Shown: in pieces, positions 34,200-47,400 of the stretch
Layout: each line of letters starts with the position of its first letter
Position numbering within the stretch: the stretch's first letter is position 1
Assembly: GCA_036874045.1 (NCBI GenBank)
Contig: JAZBRI010000011.1
Span: 16,076,001 to 16,140,000 of the forward strand
Length of the DNA: 64,000 nucleotides
Direction: 5' to 3'
Source: Cymodocea nodosa
Taxonomy: Eukaryota > Streptophyta > Magnoliopsida > Alismatales > Cymodoceaceae
Translations under genes and position numbers: made by a program
Notes under the pieces: model-generated
Seen by the model: only the letters and a program-made list of their open reading frames with translations
Databases searched by the model: none
What the model was told of the DNA's origin: nothing

Positions 34200-37100
34200 C
34201 TATTTAGAACGAAGAACCTTAGGTTTTGGCATTGCCTTCTTCTTCTGCCGGGCTCTGTCTTTCTCTTCTTTTTTGCGCAAAGCTTCTGCACTGAGCTTTG
34301 CAGAAGCCTCTTCCACAAATTTTTTCTTCTCTGCCTTTCTCTTCAGCAGTTCTTCTTGCCTTGAATTCAATAGCTCACGGTATGCTTCCTGAGCTGCCTT
34401 CGCTCTAGCAGCTTCGGTTTTAGATCGTACCTGCATAACAAAGTGGAAAACTGACTTCATTTCAATGATCATTTTTAGATTTTTGGTACCAAGTAACAAA
34501 GCGATAACTTCACCTGTTGGCTTATTTTATAGCGACCAACTAAATCAATGTAATATGGCACGAGGGCCATCAACCTAGTCATGTTAGCCATGCTACTCCG
34601 ATCTGGAAGGGCAAACTTGAACATCAGCATTTTCTTTTGGGAGCCATAATGTTGGTCAGAGAAATGCATTGAAATGAACCACTTCCCAACTTTTTCAAAA
34701 GCCTTCTCACCAAAAACCTGTCAAGAAAATAAAATCAAATCATAAGCCTGTCACATATAGTGACAATAAGAATAGACAGACGTAGCAATTTAATGAACCA
34801 AATGAGGGTCATAAAACAAGGAAAATGTAATAGGCATAACTCTTGTCATCTATCATTGATGTTGGGTGGCTGGGCAAACCACCCCAATATAGGTGGCCAA
34901 CCAGACCAGCTTCCCCACAAATGTAGAGAGGCTCAACCTAACAGGTTGCCTCCACACCAATCAACTACTTGAGTTGCATAGATTAACTTGCATGACCCCT
35001 ATGTCCCTCATTCCAACAGTATGGGCAGGTTGGTCAGGACGATTGTCCCATTCATCCTAGTTACTTTATTTGTATGGTGAGTTTCCAACCATCCTTGAAG
35101 TGGCAAACCAACAAAGTTGGCTAGGCCAAATAGGCTTGGCAAGCGAATCACCTTGTCATGTTGTATAACGTAAGTCTTGTCCGTACAGTATAGTTGACGA
35201 ATGGAACTAGTGTGGCTACTAGCTAGTTGTACAGATGCCGAACTGTCATCCATGCATTTGTCATCACAAAGCCACATGGTTAAGCAAGAATCGTTGATCA
35301 CCAACCTCATTCACTACCATCAATTTTCCATAGTCAATGCAGCATTACAGTACACTTTTCCAACTTCAAAACCTAATCTACCTTCATTCATTGTACTTTT
35401 GTGATTTAAGCATTAGATGGAATCTGATTGACACCAATCTGATTGGTCCAGTTTGTTGTTTTGCAAATCGAGATCCTTGACCAACTCAAGCATGTTCAAC
35501 TTTGTGGGAAGCAAATAAATCATATTAATTCAAGGGAAAGCTGATGAATTTAATCATAATTTGACCTTGAATTTTTTTTGTCCATGCACAATCTCTCACA
35601 AATATTCAATTAAACTAAAAGAAAAGGATATTATGGTTTCTTTAGCAATATACCTTCACTACCAAGAGACGTTGCAAGACCATCCATCCAAATACATCCA
35701 TGCTCACTTTCTCTCTCTTCTTTCACCTATTTTTCTTTAAATTTCAAAATTTATAACTAACTATTCCTATTTTCAAATAATTTTTTTCTCTCCTTTTCAC
35801 CTCTTAATTTTATGAAAATTTCAAAATGATTTTTATACAAATTAAATTCTATATTCAGATTTATTTTTAACGTATATAGTATTGCATATGCTTTTCAAAT
35901 TTATTGAAATGGAAAACTAACAATACAAAGTAAGCATGTAACTAACTTGATAAAAGCCAATGTTTCATATACAAGTCTAAACATCTGATCCAGTTTAAAA
36001 TCGTTAAATGCTCAAATACAGGCATATACTGAAAATGATTCCAATGAAAAAGTGGTGTGAGAAACTTCAATTGATATAGTAAAAATATATTTTACCGGTT
36101 GCTATCATGGAAAATTAACTCTGCAAGGTAACTGACAGGTTTGATCATTGCCTCTGAACTTCATTTACTTTTCAAATGCTAAATGGAGAATTCAACCACC
36201 ATGTGCAAAAGAGCTCTGGGAGAAAAAATGGAATAAAGCATGTGCATGAACTAGGGTTATGAATAATATGTATAGATTTCACTTGACCATTAGTTTCTGC
36301 TGTGTTGTTGAGTCGTAGAAATTTTTGCCTTTAAAACATGATATGATCCATGACATAAACTAACTTACAAATAAATTCAAAACCAAATGTCTGGGCTTGA
36401 AATCTAAAATTCATATCTAACCCTGTATAAAAATCACAGAATTTGTTTCCACCTTTTTCATTGATTTTGTATTTCCCTTCACTCAAAATACAATCTCCAT
36501 GTCCTTTCATTTATCTAATTCCTAAAACACCAGATTAGCATTTGTATGCTGCTTTCCAACATCTATAGTTGAGTATGAGGCAATGAGGAAGGCATTGTCA
36601 AAGTCTATGGTGGGGTTTGTACACTTGAAATTGAACAAAAATCAATTTGAATTCTATCAAATTCTAGAACAAGGGGTATTTATACACTTAGAATTTTAAT
36701 TTCAAAAAGAAATGAAATTTTGGATTACAATATAAACACAAGAATGTGAATTCTTATCTAAAGAGGTGTGAAATTCATTTTCATTTTCAAAAATTTTTGT
36801 ATGTCTCTCAATTATTGATAAATGATATATAAACATTTAATAATATAATTATATAGCATGTCAATTGATTAATATAATACATTTACTAATTAATTATATC
36901 TTTATTAATTACTTAAATTAAATAATTACTTTATCAATTAATTAAAGATAATTATATTACATTATTATCATACATAAATATAAAATTCTAATTTTGTCTA
37001 ATTCCATACTATGCACAAATACCTGAATTTCAATTTTCATTTAATTCCTAAATGTGCACAAATACCTATATTTTAAATTCTGTTTCCATCCAATTCTATA

Positions 37101-39131
37101 AAATTCTAATTCTATCAGAATTTCAATTTTATGTGCACAAACAAACCTTATGTGGAATCATTAGCCAATTATCCTAAATTTCAATGCCCTGATTTTCTGT
37201 TTTCCATTGTCTTTGTTCAAAAAAGTGTTTACTAAAATTTGCTTCAATATTATTTCATCCTTTTCTGAATATAAATTTTTGACCCACTACCTAGCACAAC
37301 TATAATTGTCTATTATTTTCACCACATTTAAGCCATTTCTGGCCTTGTTTATTAAGTGTTTGATATTGTGAAGAAATATGGAAAGCAAATCAATAAGATC
37401 AGCCTTAAAATTTGCAATTTGAGATAACCAAAAACTACATCTACTCTATATATAAATATAATCTCCTCTTCTCTCTTCCAAATGCAAGGAAGTAGGATAA
37501 TTCAATCTACCATAACTCTGAAATGGTCCAAATTTTCCATTTATACTCAAGGGGGTTTCTTATTGATTTTGATGAAAATTTAAGAAATGCACTTTAGAAC
37601 TTTTCTAATGATCTCAAATAACATAATTGAGCCAAAAATGGCATTTTTACATGAGTAAACACAACTTTTTACATTATATGCAGTTGCATCACCTCTATCC
37701 TAAACAACTGCTTAAGCAATGACCTATCTAACTCTTTTTGGCATGCCAAGATATATATGAATTTAATGGTTTTGCCCTTCTTCTAGCCACAAACCAATAT
37801 GCCTATTCAAATTCCTGATGTAGGTTACTCCAGTATACAAGAAGCATATTTCCACGAATTCATTTTAATCCTATACAGATTTTGATCCTAGAATCGCCAT
37901 TTATCTAGTCCACACGACTTCACAACTGGAATGTCTGAATTTTTTTGATAAGATATTGGCACATACATTACAACGGTCTAGAATAAAGAGAGAAACTGAA
38001 TTATAGTGCTAAAAAAGCAAGCCCCAAATATCTGTAACAGCCAGCAAAAGAACGAACATTAGAAAAAGAGTGAAATCTAACCTGATCAAGTGCAACCTCC
38101 GACAGCATATCACCAGCGACCTCCTTGGACTCGGAAACCACGAGCAACTCCTCCGGCACCCACTTCCTCCCGGAAGGAGCATTGAGAATTAACCCGGCAA
38201 ACTTCTGCAAGTCACTCTCTTCCTTGTACGTCGCCTTTGCGAGCTTCTTCCTCGCCAATGCAAACACGACATGGTCCATGGCATCATCATTCATAACAAC
38301 CTCAAACGTGATTGTCTCCTTCTTCGACATCACAAGATCAACGATCCTCGAGATCAGGTCATGCCGACTTTTCAACTCCAATGTGGCCAACAAGCTTTGG
38401 CAGTATCTCCTTCCGCTGGCGTAGAACTTGAACATATCCTGCCCTTCCTTCAGCAGCAAAGGAGCGTCATTCCCAATCCCAGTTCCCAGGAGGCTAAAAT
38501 TCTTCTCAAAGACTGTGCCCTTCTTCGCGAAGGCTGCTGCCCACGACAATGCGATGCTCTCATTTTCCGTCCTCCCGGTGAAGAAATTCACAGCGAAAGC
38601 GATCAAAAACGCCACGAATGCGATTTCCATGGGATACGATCCCGGGAAGGTCTTCGGCTTCGACTTCGGCTCAGACGGTGCTTCGGTAGGTATCTGGGGC
38701 GTCTCCGCCGCCTGCTCATCGAGGGTATCGTGGATCTGAAACGGAATACCTTCGAACTCGTCCTCATCCCACTCATCCGCAACTGACGCCACCGGAGGCG
38801 GCGATGGCTGCGATGCGGATTTCAGATCGGACGGGTCCGGGGGCCCGTGGCGGGACTCGGGGGTGAAGGACTTCGTTGTCGGGGTAGCCGGAGTGCTGTA
38901 CGAGGCGAAAGGCTCTGACTTGGAACTCTCGTCGTCATCGTCTTCGAAGTCGAAGCCCTCGAAGTCAGCGGCGAGGACGGAGCGGCGAGAGATCTCGTGT
39001 GTGAGGAGAGAAAGGATGGAGAGGACAGCAAGGAAGCACCAGATGGCGTCACCGCCACCTCCGCCAGAGAAGAGGTGGAAAGTGGCGGCGCGGACCCAGC
39101 GGCGGGGAGACGAAGCAGTGCTTGTCGCCAT
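34200..39131 (-). CDS. CCDC47: CCDC47-like ER membrane protein (PAT-complex subunit family)
   Basis: Homologue of CCDC47/calumin (DUF1682). In animals this ER protein is part of the PAT complex, which helps multipass membrane proteins insert; the plant role is inferred. Exons on the minus strand: 39131-38082, 34717-34514 and 34430-34200, giving 494 residues, like the family. An N-terminal hydrophobic segment (AIWCFLAVLSILSLL, about residues 29-43) acts as signal or anchor. It is followed by an acidic, Pro-rich luminal part with FDFEDDDDE and EWDEDEFEGIP. A second membrane segment (MEIAFVAFLIAFAVNFF) follows, then a cytosolic domain. The last exon encodes a charged coiled-coil tail rich in Lys, Glu and Ala (ELLKRKAEKKKFVEEASAKL). 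Intron 1 is 3.4 kb and contains a family-2 repeat; another copy lies directly upstream of the start codon. Confidence 0.93.
36613..37148 (+). mobile_element. MITE-like AT-rich element, family 2, copy 2, with inverted ends
   Basis: About 535 bp in CCDC47 intron 1. The left end GGGTTTGTACACTTGAAATT and the right end, read on the opposite strand as AAGGTTTGTTTGTGCACATA then AAATTGAAATT, form an imperfect inverted repeat. The interior aligns with 2525-2935 and 39215-39620. There is no coding capacity. No clear target-site duplication was found, so the superfamily is open; the GGTTTGT ends resemble Tourist/Harbinger-like MITEs. Confidence 0.55.
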
Positions 39132-41246
39132 TGAGCCCGCTGGATCGTGTGCAGATAATTGCGAGCGGTGGGGGGTAATTTATACGAGCGGTGAAAAAAA
39201 AAACGAGAATGAATTTAAATCAGTTTAATTTTAAAATAAAAAAATTATGTACCTAAAATTTTAATTTTAGTCAGAAATCAAATTTTAGATTATAACGTAA
39301 ATGCGAGAATATGAATTCTTATTTTAAAAGATATGAATTTTTTTTTTTTTAGAAAATTCTTATTTAATAAATGATATATAAATATCTAATAATATAATTA
39401 TACGATATACTAATTAATTATATTTTTACTAATCACTTTAAATTATTTAATTAAATAATTACTTAATAAATTAATTAAAGATAACTATATTACATTATTA
39501 TCATACACAAATATAAAATTCTAATTCAATCCTATACAAAAACACTTGAATTATAATTTTCGTTTAATTTTTAAAAATGTATAAACAATTAAATTTCAAA
39601 TTCTATTGAATGCATTTTTAGTTATAAATAAGTGTCAAGGATGTGTCGAGAGATACTTTTAAAATAATATTAAAAATAGACAAGTTACAATATTTTGTTG
39701 AAAATAGATTAAATTAACAAAGCACATAAATACTAAGGTAAACATCAAGATTGTCAAAATCTAATCATAAAGACTACTAAAATATGATCACGAAGAACGT
39801 CAAATGTAGTCGTAATAAGAAATAAAATTCCACCGTTCGCCACCATTGGTCATCCATCGTCAACCAACCACCGTCGAACACCATCAAGTGGTGTATTAAG
39901 CGAGGTTGCAACCTTCTCCCAACGTTAATCGTTCAACGTCTATGCATGTATTACCACCACGGTAAATTATGGAACATGTTGAATTAGCAAATGTTGAAAA
40001 CTTGAACGAGGGTATATTACGACACGTGGAATAGGAAAATCAAATATGTTATTTATTGATAACAACCTGGAATATGTTATTATGTTTATTTCTCTTAAAA
40101 TAGATAATAATGCCCTTACGGTAGGAATTTAAAAAATGGAGATTTGATTATCAAAAGACTAGAAGTTTTTATATTAATGTTTTATGCAAGATAACTTAAA
40201 ATGCAACAAAGACAAAGTGTTTGTAAAGCATGTGAATAACATGATTATCATCATGACTAAGGATTATCTACCATTGAAACTCCAATTCCAAGAAAACTAC
40301 AGGTGACAACTATTTTTTCATGGTTTTACTACTAAGTAGTTTGGATATAGGTCTAAGAACCAAAAAAGAGAGAAGTTGAATAAGTAGTTCTAAGTCAAGC
40401 CAAGAAGTATAAGGAAGGAAAGAAGCATGTGGCCAATTTGACTATTTTAAAGCAAATTATCTCAAATAAAGGCAAAGTCCTAAAACTTTTTTAAGTCACA
40501 ACTTAAAAAAGAAGCTATTCATTGATGCTGTGGAATGCAATAAATTTGTGATTTCAAACTCTAATGATTAATGAGACTTGACATGTCAAAAAAAAACAAA
40601 AAAAATTGAAATCCTTTGCTAAAGTTCATAACAACACATTTATATAGATAACAATATTATCATTTTGTTGCTACGTTAATGAAAGATAATTTAGAAGTTT
40701 GGTTTTATAATAAGTGTCTATTAGAAAAGATTGAATTTTTTTTTTAATATAAGTTATTATGTATCAGAACACGATCCTTTTTTGTGTTTTTGTAATTGAT
40801 AATAAAGTGAATAGTGTAGTTATTTCTTTTGTTCATTATTTAATTTACGACATTTTAGATTAGTACATTGTCAGTGAATTTAAAATATAGAATAAATGGT
40901 AAAAATAAATGTTATACTTGGTATTAAAAATTTAGAAATGGAACAATATCAATATTAGTTAGTTAGAAAAATAATTAAGAAAATTAGATGGGGTTGCAAA
41001 CCATAACCCAAGAATTATTGATTACCCGGGATGAATGGAAAATGCAGGTTGAGAACGTAATTAGTCATCTCTTATCATAATGTATGATGTTTGTTCCGAT
41101 TACATAACCGAAGAAAATGCAAGGCATCAAACAATCATCATTCAGGACAACCACTTCGTTAGAGTTTCAGGGTTGGTTAAGTTTGACGGATGAAGGAGGC
41201 AGAGAACAAGAGGCGTTCGCGGTAAGAAAAGTAATTAATAAACACG
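39132..41246. other. Region between the CCDC47 start and the NPH3-gene 3' end
   Basis: About 2.1 kb. The first about 90 bases are the likely CCDC47 5' UTR and core promoter, followed by a family-2 repeat (39215-39620). The rest is AT-rich. A less AT-rich patch at 39830-39950 shows no coding potential. The last about 100 bases hold the NPH3-gene 3' UTR. Confidence 0.5.
39215..39620 (+). repeat. Dispersed AT-rich repeat, family 2, copy 3, in the CCDC47 promoter
   Basis: Aligns with 2525-2935 and 36613-37148 across most of its length (shared ATTTTAGATTATAACGTAAA, GATATATAAA, TTACATTATTATCATACA and AAATATAAAATTCTAATT). Its near end is about 85 bp upstream of the CCDC47 ATG, so it probably forms part of that promoter. 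Confidence 0.55.
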
Positions 41247-43373
41247 TCAAGGGCCACCAGTCTTGTCGGCGGCGTCCACCTTCCTCCTCTTCCAGCGGCC
41301 GTCGCGGAATTGGATCCCACTCCCACACCCTAGCCTCCACCTCATCTCCATCCACGACCACCTCTTCCTCTTCGTCGGCTGTCCACCACCTGCACCGCAC
41401 CCCACCCGCTTCTCGATCTCCTCCCTCATCCTACCGCACTCCTCCTCCAGCCTCCTCACCCTGTCCTCCATCTCCCCGGGGGTACTACCGCCGCCGCTCG
41501 TCACCGCCACCACCTCCTTCTCCTCCTCTGCCTCCCCAGCACTGTCGTTGAGGGACACCTCCTCGAGGTCCATCATGGCTTCTGCTATCGCCTCCTTCAT
41601 CCGTAAGTTGCCCATGAACAGAACCTGCGCCACCTTCCTTATCGGCATCCGCTCGTTCAGCGTCGCATGCTCGCATGCCGCCATCGACATCCTCCTCACG
41701 TCCAGCGCCCTGCACACGTCCTCCCTCTCCGACTCCGTCATGTGTCCGTGTGCTCGGAGGTACACGTCCACCGCGTGGTACGCCTTGTCATGGATTCTAT
41801 CTGCAGTTGTTTCAATATACATATATATAGACATATGGCGAAATAACGATCGATCGATCGTAATTCGTAAACCAATTATTGATCAAACAACTAGGGTTAC
41901 CTAAAGGATGGAGCATGGCCACCAACATGCCGAGAAGAGAAGTGAACGTCTCCTTCTTCAGATCGGGGTCCTTCGCCGCCACCGGCAGGAAGTCCTCCAC
42001 GAGCTCTGACACCGCCATCAGCTCGGACTCGTCGACGTTGAAACTCTTCTTGCTATAAAAATCTGAACAGAAATGGTTCAGGATCCTCCTCACACATTCG
42101 AAGTCATGCATGGCATCAGACGTGTAGCCGTAGGAAGGTAAGATAAGGTCTTCTATTTTGGCTTCCGCCAGTTGCCGGGCGATCCTCTGCTCCAATCCGT
42201 TTCGGCACTCGACGGAAGCTTGAAGGTACAACGCCGACCGGAGCATCTCAAACAAGCACTTGACGTGTAGTGACCCTCTTTCTCTCGGCAGCAGCTTCTC
42301 CGTTGCTTCAATCACCTCTATCTGGCGGTTCTTCTTGTACACCAACGATACACCGTCGTCCAACTCCGGTGCCGGAGCTCTCTTCTTCACGTACCTATAT
42401 ATGGTGATTTTTTTTGAAAGAGATACATGCATCATGGCCATTGGTACTTGATGATCGATTATATATGGTAATAAGGTACCTGTAGAGGCACTGGGCAACT
42501 TGGTCTTCCCGTAGACCTGCTTGGGCCACAGCCATCATGGCCATCACGAAGAGGTGAAGCTTCAGGCTGGTCAAATCCTCGGTACCCCACTCGGCCATCA
42601 ACAATCTCCTCTTCGCCTCACCCGTCGACGAAGCCTCCATGGGGTTCATCAGCAGGCACGGCTTTGCCACCACCTTCTCGGCAATGGAGTCCAGCAGGAC
42701 CTGCAGGAGGCCGAGCTTTTCCGCCCGCTCCATGATTGACTCGATGGACTTGTAAGCCTTGATGGTCTCGTTCCAGTGGGGGAGCACGTTGTTGTACATG
42801 AAGGTGAGGCACCGATCGAGGAGGTTGCCGGGGCTGTGGTCCTCGGTCATCTCGAGGAAGGCGGTCAGGCAGGCGACGGGCGCGACGTTGGACGCGGTGA
42901 GGGACCACGGTCTTCCGTGGCAGAAGTCGGCGACGAGGGAGAAGGTGCTGCAGTCCGTCGGCATGTCTGCGAAGGTGTGGTTTGTGTTGGTCGAGAGTTG
43001 CGCGAACTTGGCCGATTTGGATGCCATACATCTCTGAACAATGAAGGAGATTCATGTATATATGTGGTAAAAATCGATATTTGACGATGACCAGCGACTA
43101 CCATTCTACCAATGGATGTTGTCGTCATGATCGGTCGAGGTTACCTTGTTGAGATGGAAGGTGACGCCATGGACGTGGACGCAGACGTCGGGTGTTGGTA
43201 GGGAGAAATTGAAGGACCTGAAACAGGGACGTTAATATAACATATATAATTAACGTGGCAAATTAAAAAGATACGATACGATCGAGTGAGATGAAATTAA
43301 CGTTAAAGTTGGTCATACGGTCATACCTCTCTTCCTCCTCTGGGCCATCGTCTGTAACCCCTGCACTTTCCAT
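41247..43373 (-). CDS. BTB/POZ and NPH3 domain protein (RPT2/NPH3-like family)
   Basis: Member of the plant NPH3/RPT2-like family, proposed substrate adaptors of CUL3 ubiquitin ligases; some act in phototropin signalling and auxin-related growth. Exons on the minus strand: 43373-43327, 43217-43145, 43033-42480, 42394-41901 and 41800-41247, giving 573 residues. The BTB domain is split over exons 2-3 (DVCVHVHGVTFHLNK joined to RCMASKSAKF, then FCHGRPWSLTASNVAPVAC and FLEMTEDHSPGNLL). The NPH3 domain follows: CLFEMLRSALYLQASVECRN, PSYGYTSDAMHDFECVRRIL, YHAVDVYLRAHGHMTESERE, ACEHATLNERMPIRKVAQVL. It includes the conserved tyrosine of the YGYT block. The C-terminus has a short coiled coil (MEDRVRRLEEECGRMREEIE) and a basic KRKRW tail. 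The BTB is divergent from canonical NPH3, so this looks like an outlying clade. The first exon is only 47 nt. Confidence 0.9.
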
Positions 43374-44473
43374 GACTCAAGTATTTGGGATTCTTCTCTT
43401 TTGCTTTCTCCCCTGCTTCAGATCGAGGAAAGGGAGGAGAGAAAAAGGAGGAGGTGCGAGAAGCACAAACGGTAAAAATATGGGAGACTGTTAGGAGTGT
43501 GAGATATTCAAGGATGATACTTGTTCGATCTGTTTTCGATTTTAAAACCGCGGAGGAAAATTCTACATTTTTGGAGAAAAAAAAAAAAAAACTGATAATA
43601 GAGCGCCAGCCGCCAGGTCGGTCGGCCTACCGAGTCTCCACGGTACGTACGGGGACTCCACTGCAACGGGCGACTCTTGGTGCTTATTATTATAAGTTCA
43701 CCGGTTTAATGAAATTTTTATTTTTAAAAAATGAATATCGATCATTAATTCAAATGTTCACAAATTCACCAGTTTTCAATCAATTTCAACCATTTATTTT
43801 CTAATCAAGATATTTTTACGAGTATAACTGAAACTAGGTTAAAATCAGTTATAAAACTTAATTTCCATGTAATGTATGCAACGAGTCAATGAATCTTACA
43901 ATTTTCTACCACTCAAAAAAAGAGTCGTAGTTTTTTTTTTTTTTTCTATTCCACAATATTTTTGCTTTTCGATTCATAATTTGAATTACTCTAGATTGAA
44001 TAATTATATGATTATATTTAAATTTTTAATAATAATAATAACCTCTAATGAAGTTCTATAACAATACGTCCGGGGACAAGGTTTTTTATATTTTATTTAC
44101 AATGACAATATCTTCCATTGAATTTGAATATAAGATCTCTTCATTCATAATAAAATAAAAAATCAATTATACTATCTAGTGAAAGATCGATCATGATGGT
44201 CCGCATCAAATATCATCTATAACCACGGCCAGCCTTTGATAGTTTAGGCTGATGCCATTGTATATTAGAACATTTTACAATTAAAGCACAAAGGTATATT
44301 TATTGATTTCATCTATACCAGAAGTTTTTTCTCTTCCGATATGCATCACAAGAATTTATATTCTGCACCACTTTCATACGATGGCCATTGTCCGTCGACC
44401 TGTAGTTCCCAACGGTTTTAATTTTGGTAAGGGCACCATCTACTACTTGGTCTTCCGAACCATTTTGATAGTT
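43374..44473. other. Region between the NPH3 gene start and the EMB8 3' end
   Basis: About 1.1 kb. The side near 43374 holds the presumed NPH3-gene promoter and 5' UTR (TC-rich). The rest is AT-rich with T and A runs (for example 43569-43581 and 43929-43945). No gene is supported. Confidence 0.5.
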
Positions 44474-47400
44474 CTAGCGTTTGCCCAATACCTTGGGTAA
44501 AACATTGCTAAGTCTCCTCTTCAATGCGATACGGAGCACGGAGCCAAGAAATGGCCATGTTGTCATGATGGCAATATATGCAAGTAGCCACATTGAACTC
44601 GATGTCTGTCGAGAAAGCTGGTAAAGTGTCTTCTTCACTGGAGCAACCAACTCGCGGAGATTATCGACACAGTTCTCGCTACCTGCCTTTAATTCGTGAT
44701 GTTGGGGAGGCATGGGATCTGCTGCTGTGCTACTAGGAATCTCAAGTTGTATCTCGTGATCTGCTTCACCTTCTCGATCGTCCGTGTGTTGTTCAGCAAA
44801 CACTTGACTACTGGATATGTCTTCTGGATTATTGATAGTTGCTCCGTCGTTGCCAACAGCAGCCAGCCTTCCATCTTCCATAACGTTTACGTACGGAGCC
44901 TTATCAATTTCAGAATCAAGTGAAGAACGAAGCCCAACGACTGCTACCTATAAAATTAGTGTCAGACATAAATGAAATTTAGGCTGGTTCTAAACTAAAT
45001 CTATGAAAGAAAACTTGAAGGTTGACACCTTAAAATGAAATTCACTGATGATACAACTAAATACCTTCTGCCCATGCATGTGGGGGCTATCATGCAAGAC
45101 CTTCAGGAATTCCTCAACAGCTTCCACCCACCTGGCACAAGAAAAAGGTTTTAATTGCATTTGAAACTAATGAATTGAGAAACCACCGAAATCATGGCAT
45201 ACCACAATGTATTTGCATTCAGTCCTTGGAAAAATGCAAGGTGCCCTCCATGGGCAGTTGTGGCCAAGACGATATTTTTGTTTCCTCTGGCACAACAAGA
45301 AAGTAGGCCCAAGGACACTTTTAGAGAAAAAGGCAAAGATATTTATGGAGAATCAAGGCAGCAATACCTGCACTCATCCCATGGAATGGCTTCTTTTGTG
45401 CAAACAGGATCATCCAAAGCACTAATACAAAGGAGAGGTATTGCTACATTCCCCACATAACTAGCACTACTGCAACAGCGATAATAGGTATCCACAGTCT
45501 GGCCAAAAAATTTCACTATCATCAAGACCTTTGGAAAGATTTCACTGATAAAAATAAACGCAAGCTTACTACCTCATATTTTGCAACAAGGCGAGTAGCA
45601 TAATTGTCAAAATCCCGTACTGAACGTGACTGTCGATAAAGAAAACAAAAATCAAAAGAATGAATGAAATATCATGAAACCAACAGGCAGTATGCACGAT
45701 TCAACATCACAAAAGAAAAAACTTAAATCTACAATACATATGGAAATGCTTTATACGTTCAGAAATAACAAAAACAGGATAGTATTATTTGTGAAGCCAA
45801 AAGAAGGACTCATATTTTTGTCGCCACTTGATGTCAAGATGTGGTGCCCTTTGTATTTCTAGAAATAATGAATATAGAATACAAAAATCACAAAATGATG
45901 AAAGGTCAAGCCATGCTCATTTTATATGTTCCACGCTCCAGTATATGGATTTTTGTGCACCGTGCATAAAAAAGATGCATTCTTGTCCACCATGTGAGGG
46001 AAAAGACGTACCCTCTTGATACCTTCCCAGTCTGCCAGTCGAGATAATACAGGTTGGTGTCTGTGGGAAATTCAAAGCACATTACTCATAGGCACGTGGA
46101 AAAAAGAAGTCATATTAAAGTTTTTCTTGACGATGTCCATAAAATGAAGAAATTATGGCAGCAAAATTTTAATTTCAACAAAATGACCAATGTTGAAAAG
46201 TTCTACCAAAATAGCACAGAAACATACAACTGGGCATAACCTTTGAGACCAATTGCAAGAACCCGGTCATAAAATCTTTGCACAAGCTTCCGATTAATGA
46301 ACCTATCGCAGACCTGCATATAGGGCTAAATGATAATTTACCATGACAATGGGCAACAAAGAACATTGCGAACATTAAAATTTGGTATATATAATGTGGA
46401 CTTATGGCTGAAGGTCAATGCTTGATTGCTCAACACCAACCATACACCTCATTGGGTACAAGCAGAAAAAAGTTGGATGGATGGGAAATATATTTTCTAC
46501 TGTGAAAGAAGGCATTTGTCAAGACTACTAGGTTTACTTCCAACAATCTAATAAAATCAATATAAGCATAGTTATTTTCGAACAACCAACCACTAGGTCC
46601 CAAGGAGAGCAAACAGATACTGCACCAGCAACAGGAGTATTTTCTCCTTCTTCTCCGAGATACTTGACCTGCAATCAATTTATTTGTTTAACATCAAATC
46701 ACAGGCAGATATATATTAAGGACACATGCAAAAGAGGATAGTTCTAAGTTTACATACCAGGATATTGGCACCAATGCTTGTCCCAATAGCAAACAAGGGA
46801 GCACCGGGAAACTCTTGATGAAGATGGTTTATTATTACCCGCACATCTTCAGTCCATCCAGCATTGTAAAGACGATCCGACTGAAAAAATGAGATAGATT
46901 TGTAAGATACAGGTAAATTATTCAGTTTTGTTGAAGGTTTTGATATCTGTGTAAATTGTCTTAACGTGTTTCAGCACTGCAAGAGTACCTAATTATGTAT
47001 AAAGAATTGAGAAAAATAGAATAAACATGAACAGAAGTATATCAATAATGAGGGAATCAAAGAATATAATATGTATGATGAAAAGAAAGCTACCGTTATA
47101 GAGATTCCACCTAAGCCCCGATGATTACCAACAACAACATTCCATCCTTGCTTTGCCATCCTGTAAACAAGATGTTTCACATACTGCAGACAATTTACAG
47201 CTCATAAGAAACAGGATGCTTATGCTGAATGAATTATAATATCAAATTTTTGATAAGCATCAGCACACTGAAGAAGCAGAAAAACTCATGTCACTATGAA
47301 AATAGAACCACAACACTTACAGAAGAAGCAGAATCACTAGTCAGTCCAGGGACCACTACAACTACAGGGGTTGTATCTTCTTTGGTCATAGCCTTGTTTA

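Noticed and set aside
41263-41904. 213-codon plus-strand open frame, Ser/Pro-rich
   Set aside because: Antisense to the last NPH3 exon and its low-complexity codons; no independent signature.
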